A DNA stretch of 64,000 bases from Anabaena azotica FACHB-119 (GCF_014697625.1 NZ_JACJSG010000006.1:153604-217603); one strand, 5' to 3'. Shown: positions 9,848 to 18,502, numbered from the stretch's first letter. Program-made: numbers and translations. The notes: a model not told the origin generated them from the letters alone.

Positions 9848-9940
9848 GTCAACTGTCAACTGTCAACTGATAACTGATAACTGATAACTGTCAACTGATA
9901 ACTGATAACTGTCAACTGTCAACTGTCAACTGTCAACTGA
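9848..9940. repeat. GTCAACT/GATAACT heptamer tandem repeat tract
   Basis: Roughly thirteen 7-bp units switching between TCAACTG and ATAACTG; ends at the stop codon of the WD40 gene. Confidence 0.9.
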
Positions 9941-9941
9941 T

Positions 9942-11711
9942 TTAACTCCTTTGCCAAATTTTAATTGTCTTATCCAAACTACCACTGACTAGCATTTCAC
10001 CGGAAGTTGTAAAAGTTAGTGCGGTGACAATATCAGTATGTCCTGTAAAGGTAGCTAATAATTCTCCGGTTTCTAAATGCCACAATTTGATGGTTTGATC
10101 AGCGCTACCACTAGCGATAATTTGTTCATCGGGACTTAAGGCGATCGCATATACTTTATCAGTATGTCCCTTAAGTGTACGAATTAATTTCCCCGTCGCC
10201 AAATGCCAAATTTTAATCGTCTGATCCCAACTACCACTAATCAGCAATTGCCCATCTTTACTCATTACCAGAGAACGCACAATATGTGCATGACCTGTTA
10301 GGGTATGCGATGGCTGTGCATCCTTGAGATTTTTCCCCACCCAAGAATCAGAAGTTTGCCAAACTTTGATTTTGCGATAACTACCTGTAACTAAAGTTTG
10401 TCCATCTCTGCTCAAAACTAGCGAATGTGCAGCTGTATCATCTAAAGACAAGATAGCTTTAACTTGACGGTGCATCAAATCCCAAAACAAAATTCTTCTG
10501 TCATCGCCACCAGTCGCCAGCATTTGTCCATCGGGAGTGAAAGCCACACAGCGCACCACCCCATTATGCTTATGCAGAATATCAATTAAATCTATTGCGC
10601 CTGTATGCCAAATTTTAATAGTGGAGTCTGCACCGCCACTTACCAACATTTGCCCATCGGCACTAAAAGCTAGAGAATTGATTTCATCTACTATTCCCGA
10701 TACATTCCAAGGATATTCTGATAAAGTATCAATTAATTCACCTTGACTTAAATCCCATAATTTTGTCTCTCCCCGACTCCCACTAGCTAACATGGGTAAG
10801 CCATTTTCACACCTAGAACTAAAAGATAAACAATTAATTCCCCTGGTGTGTCCTCTTAATGTTTGCCAACATTCCCAATCACCGATAATTTCTTTACGGG
10901 GGTGTTCTGAGGGTACAGTTTGAATAGTTTCCGGGATTGTTCTTTCAACCACTACTGGGAGAAAATCTAGTTGTGCCTGTTTTTTTGCCGTTAGTGATGC
11001 CAAATACCAACTTAATCCGCCTGCATATAATAAATGACTGGGAGTAAAATATAGTTTTGGTTCAGTTAGGGCAATTTCACAAGTAGGTAAAAAGCCAGCA
11101 ATCACAGCTTGTTTTTCATAACCAAGTTTACCTGTAGATGGATAAAACAAACACAGAAAAATTAATACTTGGTGACTTTTTAATTCTTCTTGAGTAACTG
11201 ACCACTTAATTTTATCTTTCTTAATACCGTTAAAACTTTCCCCATCCGCTACATAAACTTGCACCGTAACTTTCGGGTTATCCGCTAACAAATAAGTAAA
11301 CTTACTTTCACCGCGCAAATTGCCCTCATCATCTAGTACCATGTTTTTAACTGTATCTTGGGGTAACTTTTTCAGTAACTTACCCAAACGTTCAGTAATG
11401 ATGCGATCGACAATTTGCTCTCGCAAGAAATAATCTTCTGCTTGCTGCTGGAAATAAATAGGAAAAGGAATTGTCCAGTCTGGCGGTTCAGGATACTCAG
11501 GGGGGATGGGAGGAGGATTTTTAGCGAGGATTTCGGCTTGTCGGCGAGAAACTTCCATAATTTTGGCAAATGGCTCCCCCCAAAATGCCATAATTTCGCT
11601 GTGACACCCTTTAACTTGACTTTCCAGCAAAGACAGATCGTAAGTCTTGGGTTTTTTCACACGGAGAAGGAAGTCAGCTTGTTGAGCTTTGAGTAAGCTA
11701 ATCCAATCCAT
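9942..11711 (-). CDS. WD40 repeat protein with a cyanobacterial N-terminal domain
   Basis: 589 aa from the ATG at 11711, chosen because AGGA sits six bases before it; upstream alternatives (up to TTG at 11771) lack this. The C-terminal half carries seven WD40 units ending SGSWDQTIKIW, SGSADQTIKLW and SGSLDKTIKIW, enough for one closed beta propeller, a protein-interaction platform. The first about 270 residues have no repeat; they include a Pro-rich stretch (NPPPIPPEYPEPPDW) and mixed alpha/beta sequence that I cannot assign. No membrane or signal segment is seen, so it is probably cytoplasmic. One central repeat (about TGSYRKIKVW) is degenerate. Function unknown; a scaffold role is inference. 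Confidence 0.85.
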   Translation of the reverse strand: MDWISLLKAQQADFLLRVKKPKTYDLSLLESQVKGCHSEIMAFWGEPFAKIMEVSRRQAEILAKNPPPIPPEYPEPPDWTIPFPIYFQQQAEDYFLREQIVDRIITERLGKLLKKLPQDTVKNMVLDDEGNLRGESKFTYLLADNPKVTVQVYVADGESFNGIKKDKIKWSVTQEELKSHQVLIFLCLFYPSTGKLGYEKQAVIAGFLPTCEIALTEPKLYFTPSHLLYAGGLSWYLASLTAKKQAQLDFLPVVVERTIPETIQTVPSEHPRKEIIGDWECWQTLRGHTRGINCLSFSSRCENGLPMLASGSRGETKLWDLSQGELIDTLSEYPWNVSGIVDEINSLAFSADGQMLVSGGADSTIKIWHTGAIDLIDILHKHNGVVRCVAFTPDGQMLATGGDDRRILFWDLMHRQVKAILSLDDTAAHSLVLSRDGQTLVTGSYRKIKVWQTSDSWVGKNLKDAQPSHTLTGHAHIVRSLVMSKDGQLLISGSWDQTIKIWHLATGKLIRTLKGHTDKVYAIALSPDEQIIASGSADQTIKLWHLETGELLATFTGHTDIVTALTFTTSGEMLVSGSLDKTIKIWQRS

Positions 11712-12115
11712 CTGCATTCCTGTGGCACAATTTTGCATACTTAAGGTAGTTATACCAATGCAATTAATCAAGTTTATAACTTCTAGTTAATTAAAAATTC
11801 CGTAATCTTCGCAGTCTAATAGAACACAATCACAGACAAAATTCGCAGAGATTTTCCAAATCAAGAGGATTTGTAGCCTTGATTGCTTGATGTGACTGAG
11901 ATAGGAAGAATTTCTCTGAAGTCCATCAATTCTAACTAATCTTAACCAAGAGATACTGTTGCTCTAGAACAGTTATCAGCTGTTCGACATCAAAGACGGT
12001 TGATACTTTGGTGTAGGCTGTTAACTGTTAACAAAACAATAGCTTTAGGTTAAGCTGAGTTCGGAGTCAATCAAGGCTATACTTGCAGTTTGTAATTTAT
12101 GATATATGGTTAATG
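11712..12115. other. Intergenic region, no gene seen
   Basis: About 400 bases between the WD40 gene start and a convergently unrelated small gene. It contains GTTAACTGTTAAC around 12019 but no recognisable repeat element, RNA or promoter. Confidence 0.5.
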
Positions 12116-12499
12116 TTAAGCTTTGTTGTCTGGTGTAGTAACCTGATTGCGTACATCAGCAGTCACATCAGACTCTAAGCGTTGAATTTTTTGATGTAAA
12201 TAAGAGTCATCACTACTAACGATAGTTTCTAAATTAGCAATTCTTTGTTCTAATAGTTCTATTTCTTGACCGGATAAATACGGTTGTTTTGATTTTTTTT
12301 CATCAGAGCGCCATATAGCCAAAGTGCTAGCCGTTGCTCCTCCTAGAGCAGCTAAAGGAATCACGGGGCCGCTTCGAGTCACAGCCGACAAAGGTATACA
12401 AATAGCAAGCATACCAACCGTAAACCCCCAAATTTTTGTAGTGGTAGCTACTCTAATATCCTCAGATGGATCTAAATATTTTTGCGATCGCTTACCCAT
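12116..12499 (-). CDS. Small membrane protein with C-terminal coiled coil, unknown
   Basis: 127 aa. A charged N terminus (MGKRSQKYLDPSEDIRVATT) is followed by two hydrophobic stretches (about 24-42 and 46-62) and a cytosolic helix with heptad spacing (GQEIELLEQRIANLETIV, IQRLESDV). The ATG at 12499 is preceded by AGGTGAG, a fair ribosome site. I do not recognise a family. The layout suggests a hairpin membrane anchor carrying a short coiled coil. It is divergent from the hydrolase at 12699. Confidence 0.7.
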   Translation of the reverse strand: MGKRSQKYLDPSEDIRVATTTKIWGFTVGMLAICIPLSAVTRSGPVIPLAALGGATASTLAIWRSDEKKSKQPYLSGQEIELLEQRIANLETIVSSDDSYLHQKIQRLESDVTADVRNQVTTPDNKA

Positions 12500-12599
12500 A
12501 ACTCACCTAAGATGAATTACTTATTAGAGTGGCATAACTACTGCAAAAAAGCTCTCCTACATTTGGGTTAGGCATAATTACTCTGGGACTGGGGGATGA

Positions 12600-12692
12600 G
12601 GGGGATAAGGGGGATGAGGGAGTAGAGAAAAACCTATAGACTGTTGACTATGGACTAATGACTAATGACCAATGACTAATGACCAATGACTA
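12600..12692. repeat. Two heptamer-type tandem tracts upstream of the hydrolase
   Basis: GGGGGATGA/GGGGGATAA units, then ACTAATGACCAATG units that run to within a few bases of the hydrolase ATG at 12699, leaving no room for a normal ribosome binding site. Confidence 0.75.
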
Positions 12693-12698
12693 AAAACT

Positions 12699-13685
12699 AT
12701 GCAAACCGTCAAAGCTTTTCTCACCGCCGCAAAAGTAGAGAGTGCCAAATCTCCATACGACAATATCCACATTAAAATTCTCTACCCTGCACAAAATACA
12801 GAGAGTGACTTCACAAAAAACTGGGGAATGCTACCTGTTGACACAACAAAAGCTCCTTTCCCAGTAGTGATTTTCTTCAATGGCTTTAACTGCGATGCTC
12901 AACAATATCAATGGCTGGGTGTAGAACTAGCTCAAACTGGACTAGTTGTAGTTATGTTTAACTGGGTTGGCGAAAGTCTTCCCGGACTAATTAGTTTCAC
13001 CCCTGGCTTTAATATCGAAAAGCGCAAACGGGAATTTTATGGTACTGCTCCCACAGCCTTAGCCTTACCTGCAATACTAGCCACACTCGAACAGTTACAA
13101 ACCGAAGGTATATTAGCTAGCACACTTGACCTGCAAAACATCATTTTAGGTGGACACTCAGAAGGTGGTAGAGTGGCAATAGAAAACGCCACCCCCAAAT
13201 TTTTCCCTCAAGTTGTAGCCTCATTTGCTTATGGCTCACATACAGGCGGAGCCACTATGTTAGGTTATGAACCTAATACTATCTTGCCCCTATCCGACAA
13301 CCGCCCCCGCTTGATAATTGGTGGAACCTGTGATGGAGTAATTGCCAACAGTAGTCATCATTTCGGTTTAACAACAAAAGATTCCATTACCCCAGTCATT
13401 CGTACCTTTCAAGAAGGAATTACTGGAGGACAAGACAACAGCTATTTGCTAATTTTAGAGGGGGCAAATCACTATTCCATAGCTGATACAGTTGATTCAA
13501 CCTTAGCTGCACCCTTTAAAGACTTTCCTGCCACACAACCCCAAGAGAATTTTCGCTTATTGCTAGCCACAACTATCAACTTATTTATTGATGCTCATGT
13601 GCGCCATCAACCAGAAGCATTGCAAAAGCTGGAGCAATTCATAACCGAGCCAAATCCTTTGATAAAATCTTTTGAGAGTAAGTGA
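12699..13685 (+). CDS. Alpha/beta hydrolase (chlorophyllase/dienelactone hydrolase-like fold)
   Basis: 328 aa. The nucleophile elbow is GGHSEGG (about residues 149-155), the likely catalytic Asp lies in GGTCDGVI and the His in EGANHYSIAD, giving a Ser-Asp-His triad in the expected order. An oxyanion region FFNGFNCDAQQYQWL lies upstream. No signal peptide is seen, so a cytoplasmic ester- or lactone-cleaving enzyme is likely; substrate unknown. The gene stands alone on the plus strand and its ATG abuts a tandem repeat tract, so translation may be weak or driven by the repeat context. Confidence 0.85.
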   Translation: MQTVKAFLTAAKVESAKSPYDNIHIKILYPAQNTESDFTKNWGMLPVDTTKAPFPVVIFFNGFNCDAQQYQWLGVELAQTGLVVVMFNWVGESLPGLISFTPGFNIEKRKREFYGTAPTALALPAILATLEQLQTEGILASTLDLQNIILGGHSEGGRVAIENATPKFFPQVVASFAYGSHTGGATMLGYEPNTILPLSDNRPRLIIGGTCDGVIANSSHHFGLTTKDSITPVIRTFQEGITGGQDNSYLLILEGANHYSIADTVDSTLAAPFKDFPATQPQENFRLLLATTINLFIDAHVRHQPEALQKLEQFITEPNPLIKSFESK

Positions 13686-13781
13686 TGAGTTTTAACTCAT
13701 AGCAGTCATCTGATAGATTAACACGACCCTACATTGTGGATATTTTTTATCTGTGAGTCCCTTAATAAAAAATGTGAGTTA

Positions 13782-13927
13782 TATCAAGTTCGGCTAATTA
13801 CTTATAATATGGTTGTTTTGGTCGGTAATGGGTAATAGCTAATAGGTAATTGTTTTCTACCATTAGCAATTACCAATTACCAATTACCAACCCCGAAGAT
13901 ATGATAAGTGATTAAGCGGACATGATA
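13782..13927. repeat. 146-bp miniature inverted-repeat element, copy 1
   Basis: Left end TATCAAGTTCGGCTAATTAC and right end ATTAAGCGGACATGATA are imperfect complements over about 24 bp. The same 146-bp unit occurs at 62415-62560. The core contains GGTAATTGGTAATAG-type tandem bits. Its right end supplies the ATG of the next reading frame. Confidence 0.8.
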
Positions 13928-14152
13928 TTACTAGTTATAGCAGTTGCCAGTATGAAACAAAAAATTCCATGTCCAGTATTAGTTTTGTGGGGTGAGAAAG
14001 GAATTATTGGACGCAAATATAATGTGTTGGAAATTTGGCGAGAACGTGCCATTGATGTGCGCGGTCAGTCGCTACCTTGTGGTCATTTTTTACCTGAAGA
14101 AGCACCAGAGGAAACTTATCAGGCTATTTATAAATTTTTGGTTGGCTGTTGA
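13922..14152 (+). pseudogene. C-terminal remnant of a haloacid/fluoroacetate dehalogenase-type alpha/beta hydrolase
   Basis: The 76-codon frame starts inside the right end of a 146-bp inverted-repeat element. From KQKIPCPVLVLWGEKGI onward it looks like the last quarter of an alpha/beta hydrolase: the strand carrying the acid residue, then the catalytic His in CGHFLPEEAPEET. Everything upstream (oxyanion hole, nucleophile) is missing, so the piece cannot be an active enzyme. The simplest reading is that the element inserted in, or a deletion next to it removed, the 5' three quarters of the gene. Whether the remnant is translated is unknown. Confidence 0.75.
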
Positions 14153-14174
14153 TTTGGTAATTAAGTAGTTCGTA

Positions 14175-14231
14175 GTAGGCCGATGCACTGCCCACCAAAA
14201 TCATGATACGGTGGGCAGTGCATCGGCCTAC
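14175..14231. terminator. Long perfect hairpin between convergent frames
   Basis: 22-bp perfect arms (GTAGGCCGATGCACTGCCCA and complement) around a 13-nt loop, lying between the hydrolase remnant and the convergent membrane protein gene. It is part of a dispersed GTGGGCAGTGCATCGGCC palindrome family, also seen at 29813-29862, and could act as a bidirectional terminator. Confidence 0.6.
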
Positions 14232-14234
14232 AAA

Positions 14235-16286
14235 TTACAAACCTTGTGAATCTATTTTCACAGAGTAAACTTTGAGTTTGAGAGACTTATCAGGTTTCTT
14301 CGATGCACCGACAATACGGAAACTTACAGATACTGGAGAATTAGAACGCAGTATTTTTGCAGGAATTACTGCTTCATATTCAGTCATCTGATTTGTTGTA
14401 TTTAAAGTCCATTGAGTAACAGGTTGTTTATTAACAATTAACTCCAAATCAGTTGACAAACTTTGATTTAATGACAGATTATCGATTTTAATTAACAGCT
14501 TTACATCATTTAATTTCCTAGTATCAACAGGTAAAACTAACATAGCTTCCGGCGTTCTCATCAAACTGCCATTACCTTCTAATTTTCCCCAACCTTTACC
14601 AGTAAAATTGCGAAAATTACCATCATCTGCAAAAGTTATACTTAAGGGTGTAGCACATCGAAAATTCCCATTGAGATAGCCCCAACCTTGACGATTAAAC
14701 GAGATACTGGCTAATTGTTTTTCTATAGGTTCTTGGGCGTTGCTACTAATTAATTTTCCGTTGACACCACAAAGACGTTCTTCTGTTTGTTTGAAAAAAT
14801 CTTGATAAATTAGGATTTTTCTAATGTTTCCATGCTTATCTAAATAAATAAAAGGTGAGTCTATTTGATTAGGTGCGATCGCCTCACCAAATCGCTCATA
14901 TTCTCTAGTACGTTCTGCAAAAATTTCCGGTTCTGGATTGTACCAAGTCGGGAAGTTTGATAAAATCCACGCTGCTGGAGGTTTCATTTTTAAATAATGC
15001 CCATTCCAAGGTTGCCGGAAGAAAAGTTCATTAGGGAAAATCTGTAAAACTAACATCAAAGGTAGCAGTAAATATTTAAGTAAACCTTTTAAATCTTGAA
15101 TATTTGCTGCTACCCACACAATTAAAGCCATTGCTGACCAAAAAGCATAACGGCTGAATATTTCCTGTCCATGATTCCAGTTTGTTTGGCTCAAAGTTGG
15201 CTGGAGCATTAAGAAAAATGCTACTAAAAATATGTCATTCTGGTTAAATATTGGGCGGTTCTTTTGCACTATAACCAGAATTAAACGATATATGGCAATA
15301 ATCAATACACCAATCATTAAGCCGGGAAAACCAACAATTAGCCCCTGATTCCAATCAAATATTGTCGAAACAAACCGTTGCCAACTAATTAAACTAGGGT
15401 CAACAAAACCTCTTTTGGCAATCAAATTTGGTATTTGGTAGTGATAATAGTAAAAACCATAGGGAAAAAGTGATACAGCCGCTATCAAACCCAACCAAAT
15501 ATGCTGTTTAATAAATTCTAAGGGTTGTTTGAGAATATTTGATTGGAAATTTTTTACTATGAAAAATACTAGAATTGATGCCAAAAGAAAAACTACCGAT
15601 GGATTTTGTAAAGTAGCTAAAGTCGCAGCGATCGCCGCAATATAAATCCGTCGGTCAATAAAGGCGCATCCAGATATTAAAATAGATGCAGCGATAAAAA
15701 CTTCTGGGTGAGGCCATTGCAGGTAAAAGAACACACACCCAGCTAAGTATAATAATGCGATCGCCCACCGCACTAAAGGAGATTGTCTGCAAAACAGCAA
15801 AACATAACCCAAAGTCAAACTAATCAAACATCCGTTGGTTAATTGAAACGCTTTCAGTTCATTCAGCCCCAAAATAGCCAGAAATGCTTTAGCCGGGAGG
15901 TTAATTAACGGATATAGCCAGAAATGATAACCAAAATACTCCCCTCGACTAGATTTGAGAATACCTAAATAAATCTCATTTTCGCCATTCTTTAAGGCTT
16001 CCAGCGTTCCTTGCAAAACTTTCACATCGTAGGTACTAGGTTGAGTTTCCACAATTTTGATTAGACTGATGATATCACCTTCTCTAATATCTGGGCTGAA
16101 ATGATTGAAGAAACTTTGCAGAATTAAAGCGTACTCATAGCCATCGCCTTCTCTAATCGGATTGGCTGTAAGACAGTATAAAATTAGAATGATTGAGAAA
16201 ACACAGATAAAGATAAGGGCAAATTTTTTAGAAGCGAATATTGGTGCGATCGCACCAGCAAAGGAACCTACAGCATTATTTTTCAT
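14235..16286 (-). CDS. Large multispanning membrane protein, GT-C glycosyltransferase-like
   Basis: 683 aa. About ten to twelve hydrophobic helices span residues 20-430, followed by a soluble C-terminal domain of some 230 residues. The first loop has acidic residues in PIREGDGYEYAL, the position where GT-C enzymes (PMT/ArnT-like) carry catalytic acids. This suggests a lipid-linked sugar transferase, but I do not see a diagnostic family signature, so the function is inference. The soluble tail contains beta-rich stretches (ELIVNKQPVTQWTLN) resembling a carbohydrate-binding sandwich. The gene stands alone on the minus strand; the ATG at 16286 begins MKNNAVGSFAG. Confidence 0.7.
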   Translation of the reverse strand: MKNNAVGSFAGAIAPIFASKKFALIFICVFSIILILYCLTANPIREGDGYEYALILQSFFNHFSPDIREGDIISLIKIVETQPSTYDVKVLQGTLEALKNGENEIYLGILKSSRGEYFGYHFWLYPLINLPAKAFLAILGLNELKAFQLTNGCLISLTLGYVLLFCRQSPLVRWAIALLYLAGCVFFYLQWPHPEVFIAASILISGCAFIDRRIYIAAIAATLATLQNPSVVFLLASILVFFIVKNFQSNILKQPLEFIKQHIWLGLIAAVSLFPYGFYYYHYQIPNLIAKRGFVDPSLISWQRFVSTIFDWNQGLIVGFPGLMIGVLIIAIYRLILVIVQKNRPIFNQNDIFLVAFFLMLQPTLSQTNWNHGQEIFSRYAFWSAMALIVWVAANIQDLKGLLKYLLLPLMLVLQIFPNELFFRQPWNGHYLKMKPPAAWILSNFPTWYNPEPEIFAERTREYERFGEAIAPNQIDSPFIYLDKHGNIRKILIYQDFFKQTEERLCGVNGKLISSNAQEPIEKQLASISFNRQGWGYLNGNFRCATPLSITFADDGNFRNFTGKGWGKLEGNGSLMRTPEAMLVLPVDTRKLNDVKLLIKIDNLSLNQSLSTDLELIVNKQPVTQWTLNTTNQMTEYEAVIPAKILRSNSPVSVSFRIVGASKKPDKSLKLKVYSVKIDSQGL

Positions 16287-16467
16287 AGCTTTGAAGCTGG
16301 ATATATTAAATTTGTTTTCAGATAGTAATAATGTATTTGTATAAACTAGATATCACAATATCAGCTAAAGCTATATCAGTAAACTTTGTATAGCTGAAAT
16401 TCACGATTTTAATGAGAAAATTAAACTGATGATGAAGTAGATATTTAACAGTCAACAGTGAACAGTT

Positions 16468-16531
16468 GTAGGGGCGGGTTCATTGAGTAATTCATTGTAA
16501 AAACAGATATGTTCGTTAAACCCGCCCGTAC
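16468..16531. repeat. GTAGGGGCGGGTT palindromic element
   Basis: Arms GTAGGGGCGGGTT and AACCCGCCCGTAC (one mismatch). Same family as 5208-5269 and 44883-44945. Confidence 0.7.
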
Positions 16532-16540
16532 TTATACTAA

Positions 16541-16677
16541 TAGGACTTACGCATAAAAACGAAAAATCAAGGGTTTGGGCAAGGGTATAGGGGTATAGGG
16601 GTATAAATCTTTAAAACCCTTACACCCTTACCCCCCTACACCCTGTCTCAACAGATAACCTTGGTGCGTAAGTCCTG
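16541..16677. mobile_element. Miniature element with AGGACTTACGCA terminal repeats
   Basis: AGGACTTACGCA at 16542 and its exact complement TGCGTAAGTCCT ending 16676. The flanks carry ACTAA at 16536-16540 and again at 16678-16682, a probable 5-bp target-site duplication. The core is a heptamer tract plus a complementary CCCTTACACCC block, with no coding capacity. The same terminal sequence borders the IS at 63287. Confidence 0.8.
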
Positions 16678-17167
16678 ACTAAGTTGCAGTCAAAAATAGT
16701 ATCTTACTCTGCGCTACTTCTCTTTCCCCTCCAATCTATCCCCCACTATCCACCTCTCTCCACCCCCTTTACCAGGACTAGCTGAGAAAAGCCATATTTT
16801 TCTGGCGATAATAAGTCAAATCTGATGATAATGATAAAATTTTTCGATAAAATGCCTATTTTTACCGCCACTACAGCTAGCTATACTACCGCTAGTACTT
16901 ATTTCTCAAGCTTTTCCGCCCAAAATTATTAGCACCAGATTCACCTTGACTTATCGATTAGGTTAAGAGAGACTAACTAATGACGGATGTATTGGCTTAT
17001 AAAAATAATAATTTTTGTAAATTTTCTGAGATATTTATTTTGAGAGATGGAACATTAGTTAAAAAATGGCAAGTTTGTGTCTAAGTAACAATGTTCCCGG
17101 AGCTATACATATAGCTTACTGCTCAGGCAGTAAAATACAAACGTACTTATCGTGGTTGGCCAAGAGT

Positions 17168-17377
17168 ATGGAGACATTAGAGTTTATCATCTATCCAGAC
17201 GGTCGGGTACAAGAAAAAGTCACTGGCATTGTGGGTGCTTCCTGCGCTGAGGTTACAGCAGCAATAGAGGCGCAGCTAGGACTCGTACTCACTCATGAGC
17301 CAACCTCGGAGTTCTTCGCCACGCAGGTGCAGCAATCTATTGTGGCAAATACGCAAGCGACTTACAGCGATTGGTAA
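17168..17377 (+). CDS. DUF2997 family protein
   Basis: 69 aa from the ATG at 17168 (METLEFIIYPDGRVQEKVTG); the longer upstream frame is not needed. The family is short and widespread in cyanobacteria and plastid-bearing lineages, and is typically encoded next to Ycf35 and a ferredoxin, exactly as here. The core pattern is I-x-PDGRV-x-E-x-V-x-G-x-x-G-x-x-C-x-E, with one Cys (residue 26) that could bind a metal or cluster, though this is not proven. It is followed after 39 bp by ycf35. Function unknown; a role with the ferredoxin is inferred from linkage. Confidence 0.85.
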   Translation: METLEFIIYPDGRVQEKVTGIVGASCAEVTAAIEAQLGLVLTHEPTSEFFATQVQQSIVANTQATYSDW

Positions 17378-17416
17378 GTATTCACAAAAGTTTATTGTCG
17401 TTGATTTACAACCACC

Positions 17417-17803
17417 ATGTCACACTTTAGCCAAATTAAGACTCAGATCCGTAACCTCGAATCTTTACAAGATGCGCTCACCGAACTGGGCATAGACTGG
17501 AAACCAGGGCCAAGAGAAGTACGCGGCTATCGCGGTCAAACCCATCCTGCCGAAATTACTATTGAGCAGGAAAATGGCTATGACATCGGCTTTAGATGGA
17601 ATGGCAAAGAGTACGAATTAGTAGCTGACTTACAATATTGGCAGCAAAATCTCTCCGTAGACGGTTTTTTACGCCAAGTAACTCAGCGTTATGCTTACCA
17701 AACAGTTGTGAAAGAAACCACTCGCGTAGGCTTTCAAGTCACAGAACAGCAAAAAAATGAAGATGGTTCCATCCGCTTAGTTGTACAACGCTGGAGTGCG
17801 TAA
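17417..17803 (+). CDS. ycf35: Ycf35 family protein (DUF1257)
   Basis: 128 aa, the usual length, beginning MSHFSQIKTQIRNLESLQDA. The DUF1257 core includes GYRGQTHPAEITI and FRWNGKEYELVADLQYW. Ycf35 is encoded in some algal plastid genomes and nearly all cyanobacteria; its biochemical role is not established. It sits between DUF2997 and a ferredoxin-like gene and its stop codon overlaps the ferredoxin start by one base (TAATG), so the three are almost certainly co-transcribed and translationally coupled. Confidence 0.92.
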   Translation: MSHFSQIKTQIRNLESLQDALTELGIDWKPGPREVRGYRGQTHPAEITIEQENGYDIGFRWNGKEYELVADLQYWQQNLSVDGFLRQVTQRYAYQTVVKETTRVGFQVTEQQKNEDGSIRLVVQRWSA

Positions 17804-18264
17804 TGGCTGATTTTCTGCCGTCGCCGGAAGAACAAGAAGAAAATCGTTCGGGTTTTGAGCCAGAATTAGGGGGCTTTTTACGGGAGGCTCCAGAGCGTTC
17901 GGGTTTTGAACCAGAATTGGGTGGGATGTTGCGCCAAAAGGGTGTTTACGTTGATGAAATCACCTGTATTGGTTGCAAACACTGCGCTCATGTGGCGCGT
18001 AACACTTTCTACATTGAGCCTGATTATGGGCGATCGCGTGTAATTCGTCAAGATGGGGACGCGGAAGAAGTTATTCAAGAAGCAATTGACACCTGTCCGG
18101 TTGATTGCATTCATTGGGTTGATTACACCGAACTGAAAAATTTAGAAGATGAGCGCAAATTCCAGGTAATTCCTGTTGTTGGCTACCCAGTAGACCATGC
18201 AGTGGCGACTACCGAACGGCGGCGGAGAAAACAAAAAGCGAAAAATAAAAAATCCCGTTATTAA
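17803..18264 (+). CDS. Ferredoxin-like protein with one 4Fe-4S motif and N-terminal duplicated peptide
   Basis: 153 aa. The cluster motif is CIGCKHCAHVA with a distal CPVDCIHWV; the C-x2-C-x2-C...C-P arrangement indicates one 4Fe-4S cluster in the Fer4_13/Fer4_15 style. Before it, RSGFEPELGG occurs twice (about residues 16-25 and 32-41), a peptide duplication; after it, a basic tail RRRRKQKAKNKKSRY may contact nucleic acid or membrane. The ATG overlaps the ycf35 stop. It is likely an electron-transfer partner of the DUF2997/Ycf35 proteins. A strong terminator follows 20 bases after the stop. Confidence 0.9.
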   Translation: MADFLPSPEEQEENRSGFEPELGGFLREAPERSGFEPELGGMLRQKGVYVDEITCIGCKHCAHVARNTFYIEPDYGRSRVIRQDGDAEEVIQEAIDTCPVDCIHWVDYTELKNLEDERKFQVIPVVGYPVDHAVATTERRRRKQKAKNKKSRY

Positions 18265-18283
18265 GATAAAAAAATCTATACAT

Positions 18284-18320
18284 AAAATAAAAGGGCTGGT
18301 TTAATCAGTCCTTTTATTTT
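18284..18320 (+). terminator. Rho-independent terminator of the ycf35-ferredoxin operon
   Basis: 15-bp stem (AAAATAAAAGGGCTG with CAGTCCTTTTATTTT, one G-T pair), 7-nt loop, with the T-rich run inside the descending arm. Confidence 0.85.
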
Positions 18321-18446
18321 GGCGATTTATAATTTAAAGTTTGTCGTCAGGACTTTAGTCCTTTAGCCCTAAAGAAAAGGCTAAAGCCTTTACGAATCGT
18401 GATGCGTAAAGAAAGCGTCATTCATGCGGGGGATATAAGCAAATGT

Positions 18447-18462
18447 GCCGAATTTATTCGGC
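18447..18462 (+). other. Hairpin near the left end of the TnpB element
   Basis: GCCGAAT-TT-ATTCGGC, a small perfect stem 40 bp before tnpB. IS200/IS605 elements carry subterminal hairpins recognised by the transposase; this is a candidate, position only. Confidence 0.4.
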
Positions 18463-18502
18463 TTTAAAAACAGTTTGCTCGTTTTTAAGATATAATAGGT
18501 AT

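Larger units (their letters stand above)
16287..17167. other. Intergenic region with two mobile palindromic elements
   Basis: It contains a GTAGGGGCGGGTT palindrome (16468-16531) and a 137-bp AGGACTTACGCA element (16541-16677) with a 5-bp target duplication. The last 400 bases, before the DUF2997 gene, are AT-rich and probably carry the operon promoter; no clear motif was found. Confidence 0.6.

Noticed and set aside
9753..9940. Possible CRISPR array
   Set aside because: Units are 7 bp without spacers, so they are tandem heptamer repeats, not CRISPR.
14235..16286. Calling the membrane protein a specific dolichyl-phosphate-type mannosyltransferase
   Set aside because: Only the general GT-C topology and an acidic first loop are visible, not a diagnostic family signature.
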